Shown in pieces: positions 17,390-24,996 of a stretch of DNA of 64,000 bases. How positions within the stretch are numbered: the stretch's first letter is position 1; the number at the start of each line of letters is the position of its first letter. The notes beneath the pieces are model-generated. The model was not told the DNA's origin and made no database searches. It saw only the letters and a program-made list of their open reading frames with translations. The translations under genes were made by a program, and so were the position numbers. Source of the stretch: Streptomyces sp. TS71-3 (GTDB taxonomy: Bacteria; Actinomycetota; Actinomycetes; Streptomycetales; Streptomycetaceae); assembly GCF_018327685.1 (NCBI RefSeq), contig NZ_BNEL01000003.1:1178001-1242000 (forward strand), in the 5' to 3' direction.

Positions 17390-18631
17390 TCACCCGGGCT
17401 GCCCCGGCCCCGGCGGCGGGCCGCGTGGCGTGGAGGCGCGCCGGATGGCGACGAGGGCGGCGTCGTCCGGGAGCCGCCCCTCGGTGTGTCGGAGCAGATC
17501 GCGGCGCACGTGGCTCAGCAGCGCCGCGGGCGTGTCGTCCGTCCACCGCGCGGCCCGTTCCGCGAAGGGATAGAACGCGCCGTTCTCGTCGCGGGCCTCG
17601 ATGACGCCGTCCGTGTAGAGGAGGAGCGTGTCGCCCGGCTCGAAGGAGAGCACGTCGAGGGGGTGGGTCGGCTCCCCGGCCATGCCGACCCCGAGCGGAG
17701 GCGTGGGGTGCACGCTGGGCTCGGTGACGCGGTGCCCGCGGCTGAGGAGCAGCGGGGCGAGGTGGCCGCAGCTGGTCAGCCGGGCGATCGAGTCGTCGTC
17801 GGGGATCTCCAGGAGGAGCGCGGTGGCGAACCGCTCCCCGGCCTCCTCGGCCGGCTCGAAGTCCGCGAGGTAGCGGGTGATGCTGCGCTCCAGTGCGGCG
17901 GCCAGCTCGGGCAGGGTGGTGTGCTGGTGGGCGGCCTCCCGGAAGGAGCCGAGCACCAGGGCGGCCTCGCCCAGCGCCGGCAGCCCCTTTCCGCGGACGT
18001 CGCCGATCAGCAGGCGGGTGCCGTGCTCGCTGCGCGCGGCGGCGTACATGTCGCCGCCGATCTGCGCCTCGTCCTCCGCGGCGAGGTAGAGGCAGGCCGC
18101 GTCCAGCGGCCCCAGCCGCTCGGGCAGCGGCCACAGCAGCACCTGCTGTGCGGCCTCGGCGACGGAACGCACCTGGGCGAGCTGCCTGCTGCGCCGCTCC
18201 CGCACCACGGAGAAGGTCCAGATGAGGAAGGACAGCAGGGCGATGGCGGGGATCTGCACCAGGTGGTTGACGGTCGTCAGCCCGCCGTGCCACTGCGCGA
18301 TGACCACCTGCGCCGCGGTGGCCAGCAGCCCGATGAGCGCGACGCGGCGGGGCCCGGCGAACGAGGGTGTGATCGCCGGGGCGATCACCAGCAGCGGCCC
18401 CAGGTGAACGTTGGGCGGGGTACGGATGTCCACGATCGTGATCACCACGATGAGGGCGATCGGTATCACCAGCAGCGCCGTACCCGATGGCCAGGACTGC
18501 CGCACCCCGGCAAACCGCCGCCGGAACTCCACCTCTCCACGGTGCACCGGGGCCCGGCGTGCCACAAACGCAGCGTGGGGCGCCTGCGGCGCCGAGGCCT
18601 CAGGGGGCACGCCGGTAGCCGGGAAACCCAT
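17390..18631 (-). CDS. Membrane-anchored SpoIIE-type PP2C phosphatase
   Basis: A 413-residue protein. Four or five hydrophobic segments lie between residues 48 and 145 (ALLVIPIALIVVITIVDI onward), then a linker helix (RRSRQLAQVRSVAEAAQQVL) and a complete SpoIIE phosphatase domain. Metal-binding motifs are IGGDMY, GDVRGKG, TSCGHLAPLL and LLYTDGVIEARD. Such proteins dephosphorylate anti-sigma-factor antagonists (STAS proteins) in stress and developmental signalling; the target is unknown. No kinase or STAS gene is adjacent. Its promoter faces that of the next gene across a 113-base gap holding a duplicated 17-bp box. Confidence 0.92.
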   Translation of the reverse strand: MGFPATGVPPEASAPQAPHAAFVARRAPVHRGEVEFRRRFAGVRQSWPSGTALLVIPIALIVVITIVDIRTPPNVHLGPLLVIAPAITPSFAGPRRVALIGLLATAAQVVIAQWHGGLTTVNHLVQIPAIALLSFLIWTFSVVRERRSRQLAQVRSVAEAAQQVLLWPLPERLGPLDAACLYLAAEDEAQIGGDMYAAARSEHGTRLLIGDVRGKGLPALGEAALVLGSFREAAHQHTTLPELAAALERSITRYLADFEPAEEAGERFATALLLEIPDDDSIARLTSCGHLAPLLLSRGHRVTEPSVHPTPPLGVGMAGEPTHPLDVLSFEPGDTLLLYTDGVIEARDENGAFYPFAERAARWTDDTPAALLSHVRRDLLRHTEGRLPDDAALVAIRRASTPRGPPPGPGQPG

Positions 18632-18677
18632 GGCCGATTCGTCGCATCTTCTCCTTCCAGCACGGGCCGTTCAGCGC

Positions 18678-18711
18678 GTTTCCTGAAGAGACACGTTTCC
18701 TGAAGAGAAAC
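18678..18711. promoter_or_regulatory. Tandem duplicated 17-bp box in a divergent promoter
   Basis: GTTTCCTGAAGAGACAC (18678-18694) is directly followed by GTTTCCTGAAGAGAAAC (18695-18711). The second copy is itself an inverted repeat (GTTTC...GAAAC). The pair lies between the divergent phosphatase and membrane-protein genes, so it is a candidate operator. Confidence 0.5.
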
Positions 18712-18744
18712 GCTGTTAAAACGCCGGGAAAGGGGATCAATGGC

Positions 18745-19410
18745 ATGAGCACCGACGCGCCCGACCCGGGAGGAGACGCCGGCGCCGGTGGTGACCCCGA
18801 CGGCGGCGTCAACGGCACCATCGGCCCCTGGGGCAGGAGAATCATCGGGATCTGCACGGTGATCACGGCGATCGTCGGCGTGTCAGGCCTCATCCTGGGG
18901 TTCTGGCAGGACCTCTTCGGCCACGACGAGAAGGGCTCGGCACCGCGGGGGACCGTGAGCCTCCCCGCGTCGCCCTCGATGACGACCGACACCGGCCGGG
19001 CGGGATCCGCGCCCCCGTGCACGGCGTCGAGCGGCCACGACATCACGGTGCGGTTGAAGGAGGAGCCGACCAGTTCCGCAGCGCACTTGATCGCCACGGT
19101 GAAGTGTGCGGTGGGACCGGGGAACCACCTCTCGTGGGTGGTGCGGAAGGACACCGGCGATCCGGCTCACCCCCGCATCCACTACACGCTGAGGTACGAC
19201 CTGGGACAGGAGGGCCCCGGCGAGTACCCCTACGACTCCATCCTCGACACCACCGCACCGGGATCGAAGCGGACGGTATCCGTCGTCCTCATGGACGACG
19301 CGACCTACCGCGCGGTGGTGACGAGCCGGGACCCCGACACCGCCTACGTGCAGCTGCCCTCCCCGATTCCGTACGCCTCCAACTCGGTCCTGGTGACGAC
19401 CCCCGGATGA
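18745..19410 (+). CDS. Single-pass membrane protein of unknown function
   Basis: A 221-residue protein. A Gly/Asp-rich N-terminus of about 28 residues precedes one membrane helix (IIGICTVITAIVGVSGLILGF, about 32-52) and an extracytoplasmic domain with two Cys residues (PPCTASSG and VKCAVGPG) that could form a disulphide. The end (PIPYASNSVLVTTPG) is beta-like. I do not recognise a family. It faces away from the SpoIIE phosphatase and may share the intervening operator. The ATG at 18745 has AAAGGGG upstream at rather long spacing. Confidence 0.7.
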   Translation: MSTDAPDPGGDAGAGGDPDGGVNGTIGPWGRRIIGICTVITAIVGVSGLILGFWQDLFGHDEKGSAPRGTVSLPASPSMTTDTGRAGSAPPCTASSGHDITVRLKEEPTSSAAHLIATVKCAVGPGNHLSWVVRKDTGDPAHPRIHYTLRYDLGQEGPGEYPYDSILDTTAPGSKRTVSVVLMDDATYRAVVTSRDPDTAYVQLPSPIPYASNSVLVTTPG

Positions 19411-19538
19411 CCGCTCGGCCCGCTCCCGTCCGGGTTCCGACGGCCCGCTCCAGTCCGGGTTCCGACGGCGGACTCGGCCCTTCGGCACGCCCGACGAACC
19501 CCGTCGGTGACCATGGCCTGCGCGGTGCGGAGGACCGG

Positions 19539-20252
19539 TCACATGCCGTAGCGCGACGACCCGAGGCGCACCTGGTGGCCGGTGATGCTCATCTCCACCC
19601 CGTCCCGGGTGGCGCGGGCCGACGTGAAGCCGGCGCCCTCCGGAAGGCCGACCCGCCACACCATGTCGGCGGCTTGGGCGCCGGGGATGTTCACGGTGAG
19701 CTCTTCGCCCTGCGCGAGGAGCGTCCCCGTGCTGTTCACCGGGCTTCCCTCGATCGTGCCCGAGACCCTGAGGTGCGCCGCCTGGCCGCTCGAACCGGGG
19801 GCCGGCGAGACCGTCAGCCGGTCGCCGTGTCCCGCGAGCCGCGTCAGCACGGCGGACAGTTCCTTGTAGGACAGGTTCAGGGTGCCGGTGGCGAGGTTCG
19901 CCTCGGCGCTACGGCCGGCCAGCGAGGTCACGCGCACACCGCGCAGGTCGAGGTCGAGGCGGTCGATGTGCAGGTAGCCGCCCTGCGCGTTGGTCGTGGT
20001 GTCGACGTAGAACCGGCCCGCATCCAGCGTGACGTGGTCGAAGTCCCCACCGGCTGCCTGGGTCAGGAACGGGAAGCCCTCGATCGACAGGTCCAGATAC
20101 CCGTCGGTGGTGTTCGCGTAGCCGTACTTCTCCTTCGCGAGCTGGGCGACCTCCTTGTCGGCGTAGTGCACGGCTATCCGGTCGGCCGCCGTGAAGAGCA
20201 GGGCGAGCACCACCACGGTGATCGCCAGGACCTTCACCCATCTTCGTCTCAT
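19539..20252 (-). CDS. DUF2993 (LmeA-like) periplasmic lipid-binding-type protein
   Basis: A 237-residue protein. An N-terminal signal anchor (WVKVLAITVVVLALLFTAADRIAV) is followed by the DUF2993 beta-rich domain, with DGYLDLSIEGFPFLTQAAGGDFDHVTL as its recognisable core. In mycobacteria the family member LmeA works in lipomannan elongation and binds phosphoinositides; in Streptomyces the role is unknown. I chose the ATG at 20252, which has GGGAACGG upstream, over the ATG at 20276, whose extra MSPRGGNG lacks a ribosome site. Confidence 0.88.
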   Translation of the reverse strand: MRRRWVKVLAITVVVLALLFTAADRIAVHYADKEVAQLAKEKYGYANTTDGYLDLSIEGFPFLTQAAGGDFDHVTLDAGRFYVDTTTNAQGGYLHIDRLDLDLRGVRVTSLAGRSAEANLATGTLNLSYKELSAVLTRLAGHGDRLTVSPAPGSSGQAAHLRVSGTIEGSPVNSTGTLLAQGEELTVNIPGAQAADMVWRVGLPEGAGFTSARATRDGVEMSITGHQVRLGSSRYGM

Positions 20253-20279
20253 GCCGTTCCCTCCACGCGGTGACATGTC

Positions 20280-20366
20280 GCTGTCGCTGTCGCTGTCGAT
20301 GCCGATGTCGCTGTTTCCGCCCAGCCTGCCGCCGCCGGGGCGGGCGCGACTGAGTACACGTACTCA
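20280..20366. promoter_or_regulatory. Upstream region of DUF2993 gene: CTGTCG repeats and a TGAGTAC/GTACTCA palindrome
   Basis: CTGTCG hexamers run from 20280 to about 20315. At 20351-20366 TGAGTAC and GTACTCA form 7-bp arms around two bases. The position suggests an operator of the DUF2993 gene. Confidence 0.5.
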
Positions 20367-20432
20367 TCTTGTGCGACGCCTGAGGCAGAGGAGGGCGCTT
20401 GCGCCAACTGGGGGCGCGACGGACATGGAAAC

Positions 20433-20460
20433 GGCCTCACCGAAGATCTTCGGTGAGGCC
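20433..20460 (-). terminator. Terminator of the tRNA Glu-Asp-Phe cluster
   Basis: A perfect inverted repeat with 14-base arms (GGCCTCACCGAAGA and its complement) lies 24 bases 3' of tRNA-Phe. Confidence 0.8.
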
Positions 20461-20483
20461 GTCTGCCCAGGTCAGGGCGGTTG

Positions 20484-20557
20484 TGGCTGGGGCCGGGGTC
20501 GAACCGGCGACCTTCCGCTTTTCAGGCGGACGCTCGTACCAACTGAGCTACCCAGCC
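20484..20557 (-). tRNA. tRNA-Phe (GAA)
   Basis: Cloverleaf with acceptor GGCTGGG / CCCAGCC, discriminator A, anticodon loop CTGAAAA (GAA) and TTCGACC in the TpsiC loop. CCA is not encoded. Last of a three-tRNA transcript. Confidence 0.96.
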
Positions 20558-20580
20558 ACGCGGTTCACGAGGAACCGCAG

Positions 20581-20655
20581 CGGTCCTGACGGGATTTGAA
20601 CCCGCGGCCTCCACCTTGACAGGGTGGCGAGCACTCCAAACTGCTCCACAGGACC
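20581..20655 (-). tRNA. tRNA-Asp (GTC)
   Basis: Cloverleaf with acceptor GGTCCTG / CAGGACC, discriminator G, anticodon loop CTGTCAA (GTC) and TTCAAAT in the TpsiC loop. CCA is not encoded. Confidence 0.96.
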
Positions 20656-20699
20656 AAGCTTCGTGGATTGCGGGACTTAGTCTCGCACATCATGACGCG

Positions 20700-20772
20700 T
20701 GCCCCCAACGGGATTCGAACCCGTGCTACCGCCTTGAAAGGGCGGCGTCCTAGGCCGCTAGACGATGAGGGC
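20700..20772 (-). tRNA. tRNA-Glu (TTC)
   Basis: Cloverleaf with acceptor GCCCTCA / TGGGGGC, anticodon loop CTTTCAA (TTC) and TTCGAAT in the TpsiC loop. CCA is not encoded. First of the minus-strand Glu-Asp-Phe cluster. Confidence 0.96.
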
Positions 20773-21029
20773 TATCGGCCCGCCTGGGCGCTTCTCAGCG
20801 CGTCGGGGACGTGAGAAGCATATGGGATGGCGGTTGGTATCGCCAAAACCGTTTACGGGATGGTAGACGCCCTGGTCCGGGCGGTCGACGGCGGCGCCTT
20901 GGACCGCGCCTTGGGAGGCGGACGGCGCCCGGGGCCGGGGCGTGTGCGCCGGTGCGGGTGGGTTCGGGTTGGTGCGGTGTCCGTGGCGGGGTGGGCGGGT
21001 GTGGTCCGGGGGTCCCACGAGGCGGGTGA

Positions 21030-22880
21030 TCAGTGGGTCGGGCTCGGGGTGCTCGGCGCGGTCCGGCCCGGCGTGGCCCGTCCCGGCGCGCCAGGGGAGG
21101 AAGCGCTCGGGGAGGACGTGCCCGGGGAAGGCGTGCCGGGGGACGGGCTCGCGCCCGGCTGGTTCTCCTCCGGGAGGTGGCGGCTGACCTCCGCCGTGGC
21201 CAGGCCGAGGCCCCCGAGGTGTATCTCGTCCCAGGCCTGGAGGCGCCGGGTGTCGCGGTCGAAGTAGAGCACGGACGCCTCGATCGGGTCCGGATACTTG
21301 CCCTCCACCGCGCGCAGCCCGCTGCCGCCGGTCGAGCCCTCGATGCGCAGCCGGGTGCCCAGTTTCAGCATCTCGGTCTCCTCGTGGTGGATGTGCCCGG
21401 CCAGGGCCAGCGGCACCGTCCCGTCCGTCTGCTGTGCGGCCAGCGGTTCGTGGGCGATCGCCACGTCCACCGGGGTGCCCGCCGCCCTCTGGTCGCGTAT
21501 CGCGGAGGCGAGCCGGGCGCCGGTGATCACCTCGGCCGGGTCGCCCCCCGGCCTGATCGAGCGGTCCGGCGTGTACTGCGGGTCACCCGTCCCGGCGAAC
21601 CGCAGGCCGGCGACCGAGAGCGCCTCTCCGTTGTCGAGCACGTGCACGTTCCTCATGTGCTCCAGGTACTTCTGCGTGGTGCCGGAGTCGTGGTTGCCGC
21701 GCACCCAGACGTAGGGGGCGCCGAGGTCCTTGATGGGGTCGAGGAAGCCGTTCTCGGCGGCGGTGCCGTGGTCCATCGTGTCGCCCGAGTCGACGATCAC
21801 GTCGATGTCGTACTGCTTCACGAGCGAGGCGACGATGTGCCAGCTCGCCGGATTGAGGTGGATGTCGGAGACGTGCAGCACGCGGATCGTGCTCGGGTCC
21901 GGGCTGTAGGCCGGCAGCGTGGACGTCACCTCGTAGAGCTTGGTCATGTTGGTCACCAGGCGGGCCAGCTCCTGCTGGTAGACGTCGAACTCGCTGACGA
22001 TGCTGCGGGCGTTGCCGACGACCGAGGGCGCGCTGCTGAGCAGGCCGGAGAACTTCGGCTCCAGGACGGAGTTCGGGTTCCAGGTGGCGTACGCGGTGCC
22101 GCCGGACGCGGCCAGCAGGGCGAGCGCCAGGCCGCCGGTCGCCACGGCGCGCCGCGGACGGCGGTACACGACGAGGCCGAGCGCCGTCGCGCCGGCGACC
22201 ACGGCCACGCAGGAGCGCACGGCGAGGTCGACCGTGCCGTGCACCACGTCGCGGGCGACCTCGTCCTGGAGCCCCGAGATCCGTTCCGGGTGCTTGACCA
22301 GGGCCTCGGAGCGCACCGGATCCAGCCGGTCCACGTCCACGTCCAGGCGGATGGGGGCGGTGTGCGAGTCCAGATCCAGGGCGCCGAGCGGCGACACGTT
22401 GATCTTCGTGCCACCGGTCAGCGACGGCCGCAGCGTCATCCGCGTGTCCATCGGGCCGACCGGGGCCCGCACCCCGCCGACCGTCAGCAGGCCGAGCCAG
22501 GAGCCCAGCAGGACGACGCAGACGAGCGCCAGCGCCCGGAGGTACGGCCGTCCGGGGCCGCTCGCCGCCGGGTCGCGGAGGTCGAGCTCCGGCAGCCCCC
22601 GCCGGGGGGTGCCGGGCGTGGGGCGGCCCCGGGGGGTGCTGGCCCTGGGGCGGCCCCGGGGGGTGCGGGCCCCGGCGCGGCTACGGGTGGTGCGGGTCGT
22701 CTGCCGGGCGGGGTGGGCCCCGGCGCGGGGGCCGCGAGGGTGGGGGACGACGGTACGGGGGCGGCGGAGGAGGAGGCTCTTGAGGCGGCTCAGGTCGCGG
22801 AGGCCGCCGGGGAGGGCGGCGGTCGTCCTGGAGCGGACTGCGGCTGCTGCTTTTGCGATCGCTGCGGAGATGGCGGCCAT
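21030..22880 (-). CDS. Membrane-anchored metallophosphoesterase
   Basis: A 616-residue protein. A basic Arg/Pro-rich N-terminus (1-105) precedes membrane segments near 115-135 and two more around 228-265. The calcineurin-like phosphoesterase domain starts near 330 with VLHVSDIHLNP, then DSGDTMDHG, VRGNHDS and LAGHIHH: the full set of metal ligands (DxH, GDxxD, GNHD, GHxH). The catalytic part should face outside, as in related Streptomyces proteins (inference). A Pro/Ser-rich tail of about 45 residues ends the protein. The substrate is unknown. Confidence 0.92.
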   Translation of the reverse strand: MAAISAAIAKAAAAVRSRTTAALPGGLRDLSRLKSLLLRRPRTVVPHPRGPRAGAHPARQTTRTTRSRAGARTPRGRPRASTPRGRPTPGTPRRGLPELDLRDPAASGPGRPYLRALALVCVVLLGSWLGLLTVGGVRAPVGPMDTRMTLRPSLTGGTKINVSPLGALDLDSHTAPIRLDVDVDRLDPVRSEALVKHPERISGLQDEVARDVVHGTVDLAVRSCVAVVAGATALGLVVYRRPRRAVATGGLALALLAASGGTAYATWNPNSVLEPKFSGLLSSAPSVVGNARSIVSEFDVYQQELARLVTNMTKLYEVTSTLPAYSPDPSTIRVLHVSDIHLNPASWHIVASLVKQYDIDVIVDSGDTMDHGTAAENGFLDPIKDLGAPYVWVRGNHDSGTTQKYLEHMRNVHVLDNGEALSVAGLRFAGTGDPQYTPDRSIRPGGDPAEVITGARLASAIRDQRAAGTPVDVAIAHEPLAAQQTDGTVPLALAGHIHHEETEMLKLGTRLRIEGSTGGSGLRAVEGKYPDPIEASVLYFDRDTRRLQAWDEIHLGGLGLATAEVSRHLPEENQPGASPSPGTPSPGTSSPSASSPGAPGRATPGRTAPSTPSPTH

Positions 22881-23278
22881 GGCGGCGTTCCTGCGGTGCG
22901 TCGGCGGTTGCGGTCGGTTGCGCGGTTGCGGTCACTTCGGCGGTGCGGTCACTACAGGGGTTGCGGTCACTTCGGAGGTTGCGGTCACTTCGGCGGGCGG
23001 TGCGTCAGCACGGTTCCGTGCGCGGCCCGTTCCTCCCGAATGCCCAGGTGCCGTGGTGGATATGCGGCCATTCGGCTCGCGGACCGGCGGACTCGCGGCC
23101 GGTCGCCTCGCGCCCCCGGTTCGTGCGCCTCCGCCCCCCGGTTCGTGCGCTCGTCCCCAGCCCGGTCCGTGCGCTCCTCGCCCTCGGCTCGCCTCGCGCT
23201 CCTCGGTGGCGGGTGGGCCCGGCATCTGGACGGGCCGCGGGCCGGTCGTCCCGCGGCCCGGTGGCCGACAATGGCGGT
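22881..23278. repeat. Intergenic region with 17-18-bp GGTTGCGGTCACTTCGG repeats
   Basis: About 400 bases between divergent genes. From about 22910 to 22996 four or more copies of GGTTGCGGTCACTTCGG occur in tandem with small variants, and shorter GGTTGCGGTC pieces flank them. No gene is supported. Confidence 0.6.
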
Positions 23279-23629
23279 GTGCTGGAGATGACGCGCGAGG
23301 AGTTCGAGGAACTGGTCGCCGAGGCGCTGGACCGCATCCCGCCCGAGCTGATGCGCCTGCTCGACAACGTGGCGGTGTTCGTGGAGGACGAGCCCGACCC
23401 GTCCGACCCCGGCCTGCTCGGCCTGTACGAGGGCACGCCGCTGACCGAGCGGGGCGAGTGGTACGCGGGCGTGCTGCCCGACCGCATAACCATCTACCGG
23501 GGTCCGACGCTGCGCATGTGCTCGACCCGGGAGGAGGTCGTCCGGGAGTCCGAGGTCACGGTGGTCCATGAAATCGCCCACCACTTCGGCATCGACGACG
23601 CACGGCTCCACGCCCTCGGGTACGGGTGA
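23279..23629 (+). CDS. Small metallopeptidase-family protein (minimal gluzincin)
   Basis: A 116-residue protein with the zinc-binding motif HEIAHHFGIDD near residues 98-108 and the family's leading segment MTREEFEELVAEALDRIP. The whole family consists of this short domain with HExxHxxG(I/L)xD. The GTG at 23279 gives MLEMTREEF; the ATG at 23288 is an alternative. It is probably cytoplasmic, with no signal peptide. The physiological substrate is not known for the family. Confidence 0.92.
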   Translation: MLEMTREEFEELVAEALDRIPPELMRLLDNVAVFVEDEPDPSDPGLLGLYEGTPLTERGEWYAGVLPDRITIYRGPTLRMCSTREEVVRESEVTVVHEIAHHFGIDDARLHALGYG

Positions 23630-23794
23630 GTGGGCTCGGCGGCACGAGAGCCGGGGCCCGGGTCGGCCATGACGGCTGGAAACGAGCGGTGTGGGGCCCT
23701 CCGGGCCGTTTGGGGTCGGTGTGGCGCGTGTCCTCGTGACGGCGGCGGGAGTTGGGCAGGTGGATCCGTGCCCCGTGCCCCGGAGGTGGCTTCC

Positions 23795-24559
23795 GTGCGC
23801 CCCTTGTACGTATCCGACCGTTCGCTGCGTGCCTTCCAGAGACCGCTGCGCGTTCCCCTCCGGCTCACCGCGGCCGTCGTGGCCGTGGCGGCGTCCGCCG
23901 GGTGCATGAGCTTCGCCGCCGAGGGCGATCAGGGGTCGGTGCGCTCGCCCGTGCCCTCGCGGTCGGCCGTGCAGCCCGAGGTCGCCTCGGCCGTCGGCGG
24001 GGCGGCGGCGCAGGGCGGACCGGGGACGGACGGCCGGTCCGGCGAGGGCGACGCGGACGGCGCCGGCGACACGGCCGGGAAGAAGGCCGAGGGTGACGGG
24101 AAGCACGACCGCGACGACGGCAAGGACAGCAAGGACGGCAGGGACGGCAAGGGGAAAGGGAAGTCCGGCGAGCACGAGGCAGGGAAGGGAAAGGGGCGCG
24201 CGGGGCACGGCGGAACGACGCCCCGGCCGGACGGTCCCACGCGGCCCGGGACGGGTGGCGCCGGTTCCGGTTCCGGGACGCCGTCCGGCCATCCCTCGGA
24301 CCCGGGCGGCGAAGGCTCCGGCGGGACCGGCACCCCGCCGCCCGCCGGCGGCGGGACCGGCCCGTCCCAGCCGACCCCGGATCCGACCCCCACGCCCACC
24401 CCGCCCCCGGCACCCCCCGGAGCGAGCAAGCCGGCGAGTGCCAGCAGGCCGGCGGGCGCGGGCAGGGGTACCGAGAACGGCTCGCCCTCGGCCCAGGGGG
24501 ACGTCCCGCAGCCGTGGGCCGACCCGTCGTCGCACGGCGCCGCGCGACGCGATGTCTAG
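23795..24559 (+). CDS. Putative low-complexity lipoprotein
   Basis: A 254-residue protein. The GTG at 23795 follows a strong GGAGGT at 7-base spacing. An N-terminal signal (VPLRLTAAVVAVAASAGC) ends in a weak lipobox with Cys near residue 35. The rest is a disordered Lys/Asp/Gly stretch (DGKHDRDDGKDSKDGRDGK) and a Pro/Gly/Thr-rich region (PTPDPTPTPTPPPAPPG), a wall-spanning type of composition. No domain was recognised. Expression is supported by the ribosome site and signal peptide only, so the call is moderate. Confidence 0.6.
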   Translation: MRPLYVSDRSLRAFQRPLRVPLRLTAAVVAVAASAGCMSFAAEGDQGSVRSPVPSRSAVQPEVASAVGGAAAQGGPGTDGRSGEGDADGAGDTAGKKAEGDGKHDRDDGKDSKDGRDGKGKGKSGEHEAGKGKGRAGHGGTTPRPDGPTRPGTGGAGSGSGTPSGHPSDPGGEGSGGTGTPPPAGGGTGPSQPTPDPTPTPTPPPAPPGASKPASASRPAGAGRGTENGSPSAQGDVPQPWADPSSHGAARRDV

Positions 24560-24616
24560 GCGCGATGTCCATGCGATGTCCAGCGGAATGCCGCGGCGCC
24601 GGGCGGCGTTGGCATG

Positions 24617-24726
24617 ACGTCATCCGTGACGGGCCCGAACGTCATCCGTGACGACCCCGGACGTCATCCGTGACGACCCCGGACGTGATCGCTGATCAGG
24701 CCGGGACGTGATCCGTGACGGGTGGC
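24617..24726. repeat. Five 22-23-bp direct repeats
   Basis: Units begin at 24617, 24639, 24661, 24683 and 24706; the core is ACGTCATCCGTGACG followed by ACCCCGG. Units 2 and 3 are identical; units 4 and 5 are diverged. The spacing equals about two helical turns, so bound proteins would lie on one face of the DNA. Confidence 0.7.
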
Positions 24727-24794
24727 GAGCCCCGATCGGCACAGGGTGACCGTAGGTGGTCGTTGGGGCGGAGGTCCGCCGTCCCCCTGCTGGT

Positions 24795-24824
24795 TTGCTT
24801 TACGGGTCCCGGGACCCGTAAGGT
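24795..24824 (+). promoter_or_regulatory. Promoter of the DEAD-box helicase gene with a palindrome in its spacer
   Basis: TTGCTT (24795-24800) and TAAGGT (24819-24824) are 18 bases apart and fit a sigma-70/HrdB promoter. A perfect 22-bp palindrome, TTACGGGTCCC plus its complement (24800-24821), fills the spacer and overlaps both boxes. A protein bound there would compete with RNA polymerase. Confidence 0.55.
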
Positions 24825-24829
24825 GGTAG

Positions 24830-24996
24830 ATCGTTTGATCCCATTTGCCCGGCGCACTCCCCAACTAGAGCGGGGGACAGAAGCGCGCCGCGTGTGGCGC
24901 GTACTCCTTGCTTGCCGTGGCAGACCGCATTGAGGCGGTCGTATGACCTCGCGGAGTCCGAGCGCGTGCCGTGAACTCCGGAAGGTTTGCAGCTGC
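24830..24996 (+). other. Long 5' leader of the helicase mRNA
   Basis: If the promoter at 24795-24824 is used, the transcript has about 165 untranslated bases before the ATG at 24997. Long leaders are typical of cold-inducible RNA helicase genes (known from several bacteria); here it is inference. No classical riboswitch motif was seen. Confidence 0.4.
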
